Under the pieces are notes generated by a model. That model was given only the letters and a program-made list of their open reading frames with translations. It was not told the origin of the DNA and ran no database searches. This document shows positions 9,281 to 17,997 of a DNA stretch of 64,000 nt, in pieces. The position numbers and the translations under genes are program-made. How positions within the stretch are numbered: the stretch's first letter is position 1; each line of letters opens with the position of its first letter. Origin of the DNA: JAJDAT01 sp964570665 (GTDB lineage Bacteria; Nitrospinota; Nitrospinia; Nitrospinales; JAJDAT01); NCBI GenBank assembly GCA_964570665.1, contig CAZMZH010000001.1:1-64000 (forward strand), written 5' to 3'.

Positions 9281-9754
9281 GTGAAAAAAATTCTATTTTT
9301 AACTCTAACTACTTTTATATTTTCTGTTTTTGCACCTATCAACTCAGCATACGCATTAAAAGCCATGGACACCGTAGAATCCCTTGCGCCCCATTGCGAT
9401 AAAGACATTTTTCACGCTTGTTTTAAAATTGGCGAAAAATACCGAGTTTTAGATAAAGATCCCAAAACAGCTCTTCCATATTTTGAAAAAGCCTGCAGGG
9501 GAGGTCATTACACAGCTTGTTCCCATGCCGGAATCCTTTTAATGCAAAAAGGAACTCCTTATAGTAAGGAATTTAAAAAAGCCACTAAATACTTTGAAAT
9601 GGCTTGCGAAAATAAACACGATAAAGCCTGCTTTAACTTAGGCTCTATAAAATACAAGGAAGGTCGACAAAAGAAGGCAATAAAATGGTTTGACGTGTCT
9701 TGCGAATTAGGTAATTTATTTGGATGTAATAGAGCAAACAAATTAAAAAAATAA
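9281..9754 (+). CDS. Secreted Sel1-like repeat protein
   Basis: The GTG at 9281 is preferred over an in-frame TTG 15 bases upstream. It has an 'AAAGGT' ribosome site and gives a clean signal peptide ('KKILFLTLTTFIFSVF...SAYA'). The mature part has about three Sel1/TPR-like units with paired cysteines ('CRGGHYTACSHAGILL', 'CENKHDKACFNLG', 'CELGNLFGCNRANKL'). This is the cysteine-rich Sel1 style seen in HcpA-type secreted proteins, where Cys pairs form disulfides within each repeat. It is probably a periplasmic protein-interaction module. The partner is unknown. Confidence 0.8.
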   Translation: MKKILFLTLTTFIFSVFAPINSAYALKAMDTVESLAPHCDKDIFHACFKIGEKYRVLDKDPKTALPYFEKACRGGHYTACSHAGILLMQKGTPYSKEFKKATKYFEMACENKHDKACFNLGSIKYKEGRQKKAIKWFDVSCELGNLFGCNRANKLKK

Positions 9755-9776
9755 TTTACAAACGCAAAAATCTAAA

Positions 9777-10439
9777 ATGACGCAGAAACCAAAAATCAAA
9801 AACTGGGAAGAATTAATCAACGATGGCGATAATTACGGAGATGTAAACTACACGCCCCTTGAAAAAACGATTATTGAATCCTTAAAAAATAAAACCGTCC
9901 TAAAGGTCCAAGACAGTTTTCTTTTTTCGAAAAATGGCGATATCAAGGACCCCGATCATGGTCCTAATTTAGCTAAATTGATTTCAAATTTTGAACCTCT
10001 AAAGGACGTGACTTCTTTAATTATTACTCATAATCAGTTAGGTCCTGAAGGGGTGGCTATTCTTGCCGAATCTCCCATCCTCAAAAAAATAGATTACTTA
10101 CACTTGGGCTCCAACCAAATTGGCGATGAAGGAGCCAAAATAATCGCTAATTCTCCCTTGTTTGCGAATGTTGAGTTTTTGAATTTAGAATGTAATAAAA
10201 TTCAATCTGAGGGAGCGCAAGCTTTGGCCGAATCCAAGTATCTAACCAAAGTTACAAGCCTAAATTTAGTCGACAATAAATTAAGCGACGAAGGAGTTTT
10301 GCATATTGCCAACTCTCCTAATTTTTCAAATTTGACTTATCTCCATCTAGGGGGTAACCGAATAAAGTTAAAAGAAACAAAACAAGCCGTCAAAGAGTGT
10401 AAAAATTTAAGTACTGTTGAAACGTTGAAAATATTTTAA
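9777..10439 (+). CDS. Leucine-rich repeat protein (ribonuclease-inhibitor type)
   Basis: This 220-residue protein has about five LRRs of 24-28 residues with the pattern 'L.L..N.I.DEGA..IA.S..' typical of RI-type repeats. No signal peptide or TM is visible, so it is probably cytoplasmic. It is convergent with a second LRR gene (42-bp gap) and similar in repeat style to a third at 20850. Such proteins usually act in protein-protein binding; no partner can be named. Confidence 0.8.
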   Translation: MTQKPKIKNWEELINDGDNYGDVNYTPLEKTIIESLKNKTVLKVQDSFLFSKNGDIKDPDHGPNLAKLISNFEPLKDVTSLIITHNQLGPEGVAILAESPILKKIDYLHLGSNQIGDEGAKIIANSPLFANVEFLNLECNKIQSEGAQALAESKYLTKVTSLNLVDNKLSDEGVLHIANSPNFSNLTYLHLGGNRIKLKETKQAVKECKNLSTVETLKIF

Positions 10440-10481
10440 ATTTTTCTTCTCCAGTCCAAACTTACTATTCTATTTTTTACT

Positions 10482-11417
10482 TCACCCTCCATCTGGCCTT
10501 AATAACTCTGGCTTAGAGTAATTTACTAAATCGGGAGTATTGTCAACGCCTTCATATAAAATCAAATTTTTTAATCGCCCCGAATTTTTCAACTCCTTAA
10601 GTCCTTTTGCGCCTTCTTCCGTAAAAGGATTTCTACTAACGGTCAAAGTATCTAAACTTTCAATCATATTAGAATCCGCTAAAGCTTTACATCCCTTGTC
10701 GGTAATTTGGTTATAGCCAAGATCTAAATTTTTAATAGACCTTAATCTCGTAGATTTAGACAACTCTTCCACGCCGTCATCCGTCAACTTATTTGAAGTT
10801 AACTTTAGGACTTTTAATTCCTCTAACCCTTCCCATTCAAGTAATTTTTTAATTCCTTCGTCGTCAACATACCCTCTATCTAAATGAAACTCTTTCAGAT
10901 TTGTTAATTGAGCGGTTTCCGCAAAGGAATTACAAACCCCATTCCCTACCTGGGTATAATCTAAATTTAAAATCTCAAGCGAAGCCGCGTGAGGAGACAT
11001 TAAAAACGCCGAGATGGCTTCGTCTCCCAAGCGATTATCGTTCAAAAATAAAGTTTTCAACTTTTCCCACCGGACCTCATTCAATTGCGCCCAATCTTTT
11101 ATCCCAGAATCTGTTAAAAAATTTATACCGAGATCTAGGCGCTCCAAATTCTTTAGGTATGGAGATTCTAACAATATTTTTAAGCTTTCATTGTCTATTT
11201 GGTTATCGCTTAACGTAAGTCCCTTAAAATCTTTAACAATTTCTAAACCCGCAATTGCCGTTACTTCTTCTAAACCAATGTATCGACCCGCAAACTCCAT
11301 ATGGTCTTGTTTATTGGCCGCAAGCTCGCTAATAATCTTTTTAAATTTTTCCTTTTTTTCATCAAGCGATGGTTTGTTACTTTCATATTCGGCATCGCCG
11401 CCGCGAATAATAGCCAT
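10482..11417 (-). CDS. Leucine-rich repeat protein (ribonuclease-inhibitor type)
   Basis: A 311-residue protein with about eight RI-type LRRs (for example 'LDLGINFLTDSGI', 'LDLGYNQITDKGCKALADS'). No export signal is seen. The start ATG follows 'AAAGGTTTTTAAA'. It converges on the LRR gene at 9777 and has the same repeat grammar ('DEG...LAES'), so the two are likely paralogues. Function unknown beyond a binding scaffold. Confidence 0.8.
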   Translation of the reverse strand: MAIIRGGDAEYESNKPSLDEKKEKFKKIISELAANKQDHMEFAGRYIGLEEVTAIAGLEIVKDFKGLTLSDNQIDNESLKILLESPYLKNLERLDLGINFLTDSGIKDWAQLNEVRWEKLKTLFLNDNRLGDEAISAFLMSPHAASLEILNLDYTQVGNGVCNSFAETAQLTNLKEFHLDRGYVDDEGIKKLLEWEGLEELKVLKLTSNKLTDDGVEELSKSTRLRSIKNLDLGYNQITDKGCKALADSNMIESLDTLTVSRNPFTEEGAKGLKELKNSGRLKNLILYEGVDNTPDLVNYSKPELLRPDGG

Positions 11418-11520
11418 TTTAAAAACCTTTTCTGCAAACGCAAAATTTATTCATATGAGCCTCGCTTTATTCCATCCAAGATGATTTTTCAGAGACTCTA
11501 ATAGTTAATATCTTTACTGC

Positions 11521-11574
11521 CCTGTCGCCTAGCCCTTGCTTTAAAAGGTTCGGCGATACAGGCTTTTATTTTTT
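11521..11574 (+). terminator. Hairpin with T-run
   Basis: A 9-bp stem (CCTGTCGCC with GGCGATACAGG, two-base bulge) encloses a smaller CCTT/AAGG hairpin and is followed by TTTTATTTTTT. It has the shape of a plus-strand intrinsic terminator, yet no plus-strand gene ends just before it. It lies in the 371-bp gap between the divergent starts at 11417 and 11789. The rest of that gap is AT-rich without visible genes. Confidence 0.55.
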
Positions 11575-11788
11575 AAAATTTTTCTTATTTTAGCAACTTA
11601 GAAACTGCATTCAAAAAAATAATCCAAAAGAATAAGTTAACCGCCTAAAAAATATCAATTTACAAAACTTAAAAAGCAAACAACATTAAAATAAATTAAT
11701 ACCACTTTAACGGTTCTTTAATTTTTTGAACTTATAATAATTTTTGTAAACAAGTCAATTCACGGAATAAGTCCTGAAGGAGCAAATT

Positions 11789-12025
11789 ATGACCCACTTT
11801 AAAACTTTGGATTCAAGAGGGCAACACTTTGGCGAAATTTGCGATTTGGCTCTTAGAGAATTAAAAAAAATTAAGATCAACGGTATATTGGAAATTATTT
11901 TAGATAATAAAAGAAATATTTCAGACGCCATTAAAGTTTGGGCGCAATCCCATGGCCACAAATTTTCAGATTCCGAATCTGCAAATAGTCTGATTCGAAT
12001 CTTTATTCGAAAAGGAAAAAATTAA
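11789..12025 (+). CDS. TusA/SirA-like small protein lacking the CPxP motif
   Basis: A 78-residue protein with a good ribosome site (AAGGAG). Its pattern, 'LDSRGQ' then a helix 'CDLALRELKKIKINGILEI' and 'DAIKVWAQSHGHKF' with terminal 'RIFIRKG', follows the TusA/SirA/YedF fold (beta-alpha-beta-alpha-beta-beta). In TusA the first helix begins with Cys-Pro and that Cys carries the persulfide. Here the position reads 'GQHFGEIC', so the Cys-Pro is lost and the only cysteine (C18) lies a few residues later. Sulfur-relay activity is therefore doubtful. Function unknown; the fold assignment is by eye. Confidence 0.6.
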   Translation: MTHFKTLDSRGQHFGEICDLALRELKKIKINGILEIILDNKRNISDAIKVWAQSHGHKFSDSESANSLIRIFIRKGKN

Positions 12026-12106
12026 GATAAGGCTTAAGGCCTTAAATATTGATCTTAGAAAAATGAAAAAGTAATACAGCAGAATAATAAGTTTACCCAG
12101 CCAATT

Positions 12107-12216
12107 AGGGCGACGGTTTTTCTAAACTTGGCAAAACCAAGGGTCATTCTCCTTCCCTTGCAAAATGCCTTCTTTTCCCTCTCCTTTTAGAAAAACCGGT
12201 CGCCCTTTTATTTTTA
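12107..12216 (+). terminator. Long imperfect inverted repeat with T-rich tail
   Basis: Twenty bases at 12107-12126 pair with 12186-12206 (one bulged G), then TTTATTTTTA follows. Inside is a second perfect hairpin CTTGG/CCAAG (12127-12141) and a pyrimidine-rich stretch. It may be an unusually elaborate terminator for the TusA-like gene, a small structured RNA, or a mobile repeat. The remaining 12026-12362 gap shows nothing else. Confidence 0.5.
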
Positions 12217-12362
12217 GCCAAATAATTCCAATTTTTGGAATTTAGGCTGACAATTCCTATTTCATATAATAAGATACTTATGTATTTGTTTTATAAACGT
12301 TTTCTTCATAGGCTAATTCACATTCCTATTAAAATCTAAATATTGCTCCGATCAAACGCTCT

Positions 12363-13019
12363 ATGAAAAGCCTAAATAAAAACTATTATAGCATTCTCAA
12401 TGTTTCAAAGAATGCATCCCATTCTGAAATTAAAACAGCTTACCGAAAATTAGCAAAAGAATTTCATCCAGATAGTAACCCTAAAATCACTGACAATTGG
12501 AAAATCCGGGAAATAAACGAAGCTTACCAAATTCTATCCGACCCAACTAAAAGACTAAAACTAAATATATTTCTTAGAAGACAAGGACCAAAATCTTTTC
12601 GCCTGATAGGTTGGGAATACGACCTATTTCGCGCCCAAACTTTTCTCCAAGCGGATAAACAATTCTTTCTTAACCAAGAAAAAGATAGAGGAAGACAAGA
12701 AACTATTTGGAAATTACTGGAAAACCTTCGAGAAGATCAATCTAATTTTTGGATACCTTTTAATATCGGTACGGGGTATCGACAACAAAATAATCTACCC
12801 AAATCTCTCCAATACTATTCCTCCTCCCTAAGATTGAATCCAGAAGATGGATATACCTATTTAAATTTAGGAATGATTTACGACTCTTTGAAAGATTTTG
12901 ACAATGCGGTTGGTAATTTAACTCGTGCCGCTCAAATTTTCGAGCGTTTTGGCGCTTCCGCTTTAGCCAAGCAATCTTATACAAGTGTGGATATCTTAAA
13001 AAACCGCTACGGTAGGTGA
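12363..13019 (+). CDS. J-domain protein with TPR repeats
   Basis: The N-terminal 65 residues form a DnaJ domain with the essential HPD motif ('FHPDSNP'), which stimulates DnaK ATPase. The C-terminal half has two or three TPR units ('IPFNIGTGYRQQNNLPKSL', 'TYLNLGMIYDSLKDFDNAV'). The Gly/Phe and zinc domains of true DnaJ are absent, so it is a specialised co-chaperone delivering a bound client to DnaK. No signal peptide. Neighbours do not indicate the client. No clear ribosome site precedes the ATG. Confidence 0.85.
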   Translation: MKSLNKNYYSILNVSKNASHSEIKTAYRKLAKEFHPDSNPKITDNWKIREINEAYQILSDPTKRLKLNIFLRRQGPKSFRLIGWEYDLFRAQTFLQADKQFFLNQEKDRGRQETIWKLLENLREDQSNFWIPFNIGTGYRQQNNLPKSLQYYSSSLRLNPEDGYTYLNLGMIYDSLKDFDNAVGNLTRAAQIFERFGASALAKQSYTSVDILKNRYGR

Positions 13020-13026
13020 GCTCAAT

Positions 13027-13434
13027 TTAAATCTCTTCACAATCAAAAAGCTCGTCGTTAATCCAGCTGATTTGGATATAAGAAGGAAGGATCGTTTCCT
13101 TGTCAAGTTTAGCGGATTCTAACTGGTCGCAAGTCAGGTTAGAAACATCCTTTAAATTAGCGCCGTGAAGGAAAGTATCGCTTAGATCGGCATCTTCTAA
13201 GTTAGCCGCCGACAAATCCGCTTCGCTTAAAACAGCTCTGGTGAGATCGGCATTGCTTAACTCAGCCCCAGAAAGGTTAGCTTGAATCAAATAAGCGCCA
13301 GACAAATCCGCATCTTTTAAATTGGCGCCGCTAAATTGTCCCCGCATCAGCTTAGCGTTACTTAGGTCGGAACCGCTCAGTTTATCTTTTGAAGATTCAA
13401 GCTCTTTTAATTTTAAAATCCAGTCAGGCAGCAT
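13027..13434 (-). CDS. Pentapeptide repeat protein
   Basis: A 135-residue protein built largely of A(D/N)Lxx pentapeptides ('GANLKDADLSGAYLIQANLS'). These fold into a right-handed quadrilateral beta-helix. Some family members (Qnr, MfpA) mimic DNA and protect gyrase, but most have no known role, and nothing here points to gyrase. Convergent with the J-domain gene (7-bp gap). Confidence 0.85.
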   Translation of the reverse strand: MLPDWILKLKELESSKDKLSGSDLSNAKLMRGQFSGANLKDADLSGAYLIQANLSGAELSNADLTRAVLSEADLSAANLEDADLSDTFLHGANLKDVSNLTCDQLESAKLDKETILPSYIQISWINDELFDCEEI

Positions 13435-13487
13435 AAAAATCTAAATAAGAACACAAAGGTTTTATTTCTTCGAGCGCTACAAGAAAG

Positions 13488-13685
13488 TTAATCCATTTTT
13501 GTGTTGGCGTAGAAACCAAAAACAAAAAGCCCTATAGCCACGAGAACTATAGCGTCGTCTATCAACCATTGCTTCCAACTGCTAGCGCCGTGCCCTAAAA
13601 CCCATGGAACCGCCATTAGCAAAACGCCAAGAAAACCTATGCCCAATAAGGAAACTATGGTGATGATCATCGCTTTTTCACTCAT
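13488..13685 (-). CDS. Small two-TM membrane protein
   Basis: A start at 13685 ('MSEKAMIITIV') is chosen because GAGGTGA lies 6 bases upstream. An ATG 18 bases earlier would put the ribosome site inside the gene. The 65-residue product has two hydrophobic spans ('IITIVSLLGIGFLGVLLMAV' and 'AIVLVAIGLFVFGFYA') joined by a short Trp-containing loop. No family recognised. It lies 53 bp upstream of the pentapeptide gene on the same strand. Confidence 0.6.
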   Translation of the reverse strand: MSEKAMIITIVSLLGIGFLGVLLMAVPWVLGHGASSWKQWLIDDAIVLVAIGLFVFGFYANTKMD

Positions 13686-13889
13686 CAAACTCACCTCGGT
13701 CAAAGAGCAGTATATTTATATAGATCTCTCTAAATTTGGATCTTGAAAAAGAAAAATCCAAAATAGATTAATTAGCAATAAACTAACTAATATTAACTAA
13801 ATTTGAAAGTAAAATATGGAGACCGGCTCAAAAAGATTTTCCCGTAGCCAAGTAAGAAAAAAAAACTTTAAAGATCCGTTAGATTATTT

Positions 13890-15098
13890 TTATAGATCAA
13901 CTTCCTCAATAATTTGCTCTGGAAGGCCTATAAAAATTTCCGCTCCTTCACCGGGTCTGCCAAAAGCGGAAATCTTACCGCCAAAGCAATCGATTATTTT
14001 TTTACAAATGGCCAGCCCCATTCCGCTCCCTTCATAAGACATTCTTGGGTTTAACCTTTCAAAAGGTTTAAAAATCCGATCGACAGAATTTTGCTCGAAG
14101 CCAATTCCATTATCTTTAAAAATTAACTCTTGAAAACCATCCTTTTTTTCAGAACAAGAAATATGCAAACTTAGAGGAACCCCTTCGCGCGAAAATTTTA
14201 AAGCGTTGCCAATTAAATTTTGAAACAAAAGTCTCGCTTGAATGGGATCCGCTTGGATAGTCGGCAAATAATCGGCGGAAACATTTCCATTAGCGCTCGA
14301 AATCAGAAAATCCAAATCGACAACAACCTCGTCAACAAGTTCATTCAAATCAACCGGCACCGCGCCTTTTTCTGAAAAGTTGATTCTAGAATATTGAATC
14401 AAATCGCGGATTAATTCTTGCATTCGATGAACGGCGCGAAATATACGTTCAAAGCAATCGGACCCTTCGTCGTTCAAATTTGGCAACATATTTTTTAATC
14501 TGTCGCCAAATACAAGAATTTTCCTTAAAGGTTCATGCAAATCGTGAGACGCAATCATAGCAAACTCATCAAGAGAGCGATTGCTTCTTTCTAATTCCTG
14601 TACGTACTTAAGAAGTTTTTCTTGATTCTTTTTCAGTTCCATTTCGCTCTCGTTACGTAACGAAATCTCCGTTTTGAGTTTTTCGTTCATCGCAACTAAT
14701 TTCTCGTCGTTGTGCCGCAACAAACCTTTTGAAGCTTTTTTTTCTAAACAGAGAGAAATCCGCGACAAAAACTCATCTTTTTTACAAGGCTTCAAAATAT
14801 AGTCCGATACGCCATTTTGTAATGCGCGTATGGCGGGTTGTATTTTCTCATTATCGGTGATGATAATTACCAAAGCTTCGGAGTCTATTTTTTTTATTTC
14901 TTCTAAGGCTGTAATTCCATCCGCTCCCAAATCGGCCAAAATTAAATTGTAGGCTTTTTGCTCAAACAATTTAATTCCTTTACCGCAGTTTTCTGCAATA
15001 TCGACACTATATCCGTTTTCCATTAACAGTTCGGACACGGTCGTGAGGTTTACGCTCTCATCGTCAATCAATAAAATGGAGTTTTTATTTTCTGTCAT
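13890..15098 (-). CDS. Response regulator-histidine kinase (REC-HisKA-HATPase)
   Basis: Domain order: an N-terminal receiver with acidic 'IDDE' and phosphoacceptor D56 ('LADLGADG'), a coiled coil (about 120-175), HisKA with H185 ('SHDLHEPLRK'), and a C-terminal ATPase with N box 'NLIGNALKFS', G1 'DNGIGF' and G2 'GSGMGLAICKKII'. No TM segments, so it is cytoplasmic. The layout matches kinases whose activity is set by phosphorylation of their own receiver, downstream of another kinase. The dimerisation segment resembles bacteriophytochrome-type kinases. Cognate partners are not adjacent. Confidence 0.92.
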   Translation of the reverse strand: MTENKNSILLIDDESVNLTTVSELLMENGYSVDIAENCGKGIKLFEQKAYNLILADLGADGITALEEIKKIDSEALVIIITDNEKIQPAIRALQNGVSDYILKPCKKDEFLSRISLCLEKKASKGLLRHNDEKLVAMNEKLKTEISLRNESEMELKKNQEKLLKYVQELERSNRSLDEFAMIASHDLHEPLRKILVFGDRLKNMLPNLNDEGSDCFERIFRAVHRMQELIRDLIQYSRINFSEKGAVPVDLNELVDEVVVDLDFLISSANGNVSADYLPTIQADPIQARLLFQNLIGNALKFSREGVPLSLHISCSEKKDGFQELIFKDNGIGFEQNSVDRIFKPFERLNPRMSYEGSGMGLAICKKIIDCFGGKISAFGRPGEGAEIFIGLPEQIIEEVDL

Positions 15099-15216
15099 TT
15101 TTTTATTAAAATAGCTTCCATAAAATATAGATAGCCTTATATATGTTGACCCGACTATAGCTTTATACTTTAAGGAGATTTATCCGTTGAATCAATAATA
15201 GGAGCAAATCAACTCT

Positions 15217-15649
15217 ATGCATCTTTCAGATCAAGATTTCATACATCAGTTCGAGCAAAAAACGCTCCCTCTTAAAGAGTTTAATCATCGAAGTCATCTG
15301 CGCCTTGCCTGGTTATATCTTCATAAGTATTCTCTTCTACCAGCGCTTAAAAAAATAACTGAAGGAATAGAAGCGTTCGCAGTCAGTTTGGGCGCCAATG
15401 ACAAATTTCATCATACTCTTACGGAAGCAATTGTCAGAATTATGCACCTTAGATGTCAACAAGACAAGGCTGAAACCTTTTAGAAATTTGGCAAGAAGAG
15501 TTTCTTATTTTTTTGTGGAAATCTTTCAAAACCTAAAAATAGGACGGCGGTCGCTGTTCGTCAATCTCATCGTTACCAAAAAAAAGACAAGTCTTTCGCG
15601 GAATTAAGAGTGGGCTTAAGTAGGAGGGAGTTTCTAATTCAGGCTTCAT
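15217..15649 (+). pseudogene. Frameshifted conserved hypothetical gene
   Basis: The first 88 codons, with AGGAG upstream, encode 'FNHRSHLRLAWLYLHKY', typical of an uncharacterised family of roughly 130-180 residues. The frame stops at 15483 just after a TTTT run. One added T restores a frame reading 'LEIWQEEFL', in keeping with the family, and further coding-like sequence ('AVRQSHRYQKK') continues in the original frame to about 15649. This looks like a gene broken by small indels, or an assembly error at the T-run. Function of the family is unknown. Confidence 0.5.
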
Positions 15650-15650
15650 A

Positions 15651-15698
15651 AAACTAGCCACGCCGTCTTTCCTAGAAAAGAGGGCGTGGTACAAGTTT
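15651..15698 (-). terminator. Hairpin downstream of the peroxiredoxin gene
   Basis: A long imperfect inverted repeat: AAACTaGCCACGCCgTCTT pairs with AAGAgGGCGTGGtaCAAGTTT around a 7-base loop. It begins 7 bases beyond the stop of the minus-strand peroxiredoxin gene and probably ends or stabilises its transcript. Confidence 0.6.
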
Positions 15699-15704
15699 AA
15701 TTTT

Positions 15705-16178
15705 TTAACCAAATGCTTTTTTAGCGACATCCAAGATGGAATTGATTGGTCGGCATCCCAACAATTCTGCGTCTTCTCGGCCCACTTGATTACCGTCTGC
15801 ATCGACAGCAATGGTAGATCGTTGCAAATATCGGCTGCGAACGCCATCTAAAGCTAAACCATTAGCTTTTCCAAATTCCATATCCACATCTTGAACCAAG
15901 TTTGGATATCCATGTCCAGCGTTTGTCAAAATATCCGTTCCAACAACGATGATGACTTCGTCAACGCCTGCGTCTTTAAATTGGCTGGCGTTATCTTTTA
16001 CTAAACCAAGTTCTTGGTTACAAAACCCGCCCGCTCCAGGAAGAGTGATAATCAATCGCTTGCCGCTAAAATCGTTAACAGATACTTCCGCTTCCAATGC
16101 AGTCGATCCAGCTTTTTCGACACTCCATTCTGGATTGAGTTTGATCAACTTCACATCACTACCAGGTAAACTTGCCAT
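15705..16178 (-). CDS. Peroxiredoxin-like redoxin
   Basis: A 157-residue protein with a thioredoxin-like redoxin fold. The active-site context 'LPGAGGFCNQEL' matches the Pro-x(5)-Cys arrangement of Prx5/AhpE-type enzymes, with C53 as the peroxidatic cysteine. A second cysteine, C142 in 'LLGCRPIN', could be resolving. These enzymes reduce H2O2 and alkyl hydroperoxides using thiols. The Thr normally three residues before the peroxidatic Cys is not evident, so activity may be altered. The start is preceded by an AAGGAGAA-type site. Cytoplasmic. Confidence 0.75.
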   Translation of the reverse strand: MASLPGSDVKLIKLNPEWSVEKAGSTALEAEVSVNDFSGKRLIITLPGAGGFCNQELGLVKDNASQFKDAGVDEVIIVVGTDILTNAGHGYPNLVQDVDMEFGKANGLALDGVRSRYLQRSTIAVDADGNQVGREDAELLGCRPINSILDVAKKAFG

Positions 16179-16388
16179 GGATAATTTTCTCCTTTATTAA
16201 TCGTATTTTTTAAAAAAATATAAAGTTTAAAAAGAAACCTCGTTTTTAAATTGAATCATAGATTATAAAGCATTTTGATGTCTAGGACATCGTCCATTTT
16301 CAAAAAAAATGAATTGAGGTTTCGGCTGTTTTATCGTACCAGATTTGATATCCTGAATAACATAAGCAATTTCTTGGAGAATTACAGT

Positions 16389-17981
16389 ATGCGATTAATA
16401 TGCTCGGTGGTAATGGCATCCATAATAGTCTTTTTTTACGGCGTTTCATTTGCCGCCGAATCCGAACAAAGTAAACCCAAAAGACCGTTTTATGAATATA
16501 AGGGCGACTATCGAGGCAATATAAACAACCAAAAAAAAGAGTTTAAAGATTCGTTTAAATACGAATTAATGGATCTCGACAAAGGCTGGATACCGCGCGA
16601 AATTACGCTAATTCATAAGACTTTTTCTGAGTTGCCTGCCAATTTATACGGTCTTAAGGGGCTCAAAGGGTTTTATAGAACCGCTTATATAAAAGCTCTC
16701 AAAGGAGCGGCAATCCCTCCAGACGAAGTTCCAGCCGCCACCTTTCCGGCTTTCACAACAATATATAGAAACAACAGTAACTCTTATAATGTCAATATTG
16801 AAGACGAACCGCTAAGAATTGAACTTTTCAATCCTCTCTTCTTTGAAGATGAAGATCAGATCGTTAACATCATTCATCATGAGTTTGGACATGCCTACGA
16901 CATTAGCCAGGGAATTCTCTCAGTCTCCCCAGAGTGGTTGAACATAGCTAAATTTAGAACTCTGCACCTTCCTCCTCTTGACGCTCAAAAAAATGGAGAC
17001 TTTTTATATACTTTCCTAAACGACTCAAAAACTACAAACTTTGCTCCCATAGCTTTACGCCAACAGGGAACCTATTCGCGCCTTAACCCACAAGAAGATT
17101 TTGCTAATTCATTTGCCGCATATATTCATTATCCCTACTTTAAATACACTCATCCTGCGCGATACAATTTTTTTAAAACTAAAGTTTTTGCCGGAAAAGA
17201 ATACTTTCCCGAAAACAGCGACACTCTTAGTTACTTAAAAAAATTGACGCAAGATTTGGATCGAACCCTGGAATCGAAAAACTGGACAGCATTGGGAAGC
17301 ATTGCGCTCGAGGTAAGCCGAATCGCCAGTATTAAAGAATCCGATCTGGTTATCGACTATTTTAAAAAAGCCATAACAATTGACAGCTCTAAAAAAACAG
17401 CGGTCATTTTAGCTAAAAAAAGTTGTTACATATTAAGCGAAGAGTCGTTGAGTTTCAGAAAGGATTTGGCTCGCAAAGGGCTCATTGTTCTTAGGGATAT
17501 CCTGGCGGAAAGACGCTGCCGACAAACTGCAAAACTACCGTTTGAGAAAAGCTTCGTTAAATTCCCAGTTACAAATTTATTTTTTTATCGTGAAAATAAT
17601 GTTTCTTTTCTACAATTCCTAGATTCAATGGCCCCGCTATCTTTGACTCGAGGCTTTAGATCGAATTATATTTGGACATTATCGTTATCGAATGGCGGGA
17701 GAGTCATTGCGCAGGGGGAACAACAAGGGTTGAACGGTAAAGATTCAATTAAAATAGATTTAAATAAGACCGCCAACCAAAAATTCGAATTTCCATTTGG
17801 CCAACGGCTAACTTTAAAAATAGCGGTTAAGAGAACCCAGGCAAGAACGTTTAAAATTTTCGATTCGTCTCCAGCTCAAATTCAATTTGTCGCTCAATCT
17901 TGGTTTGATTATTTTCCAAGCGAGCCAATCAAACCCAGAGTTATCTTCCCTTTATCTCAATTACATTTGCAAAGAGACTAG
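16389..17981 (+). CDS. Secreted zinc metallopeptidase (HExxH)
   Basis: The start at 16389 is chosen over one 114 bases upstream because GGAGA lies 8 bases before it and it opens with a signal peptide ('MRLICSVVMASIIVFFYG...'). The zinc motif is 'HHEFGHAYD' (bases 16872-16895). Downstream, 'QEDFANSFAAYI' offers the third-ligand glutamate of gluzincin-type enzymes. The C-terminal 250 residues show no recognised domain. Likely a periplasmic or exported protease of unknown substrate. Confidence 0.7.
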   Translation: MRLICSVVMASIIVFFYGVSFAAESEQSKPKRPFYEYKGDYRGNINNQKKEFKDSFKYELMDLDKGWIPREITLIHKTFSELPANLYGLKGLKGFYRTAYIKALKGAAIPPDEVPAATFPAFTTIYRNNSNSYNVNIEDEPLRIELFNPLFFEDEDQIVNIIHHEFGHAYDISQGILSVSPEWLNIAKFRTLHLPPLDAQKNGDFLYTFLNDSKTTNFAPIALRQQGTYSRLNPQEDFANSFAAYIHYPYFKYTHPARYNFFKTKVFAGKEYFPENSDTLSYLKKLTQDLDRTLESKNWTALGSIALEVSRIASIKESDLVIDYFKKAITIDSSKKTAVILAKKSCYILSEESLSFRKDLARKGLIVLRDILAERRCRQTAKLPFEKSFVKFPVTNLFFYRENNVSFLQFLDSMAPLSLTRGFRSNYIWTLSLSNGGRVIAQGEQQGLNGKDSIKIDLNKTANQKFEFPFGQRLTLKIAVKRTQARTFKIFDSSPAQIQFVAQSWFDYFPSEPIKPRVIFPLSQLHLQRD

Positions 17982-17997
17982 AATATACAAAAAACTC

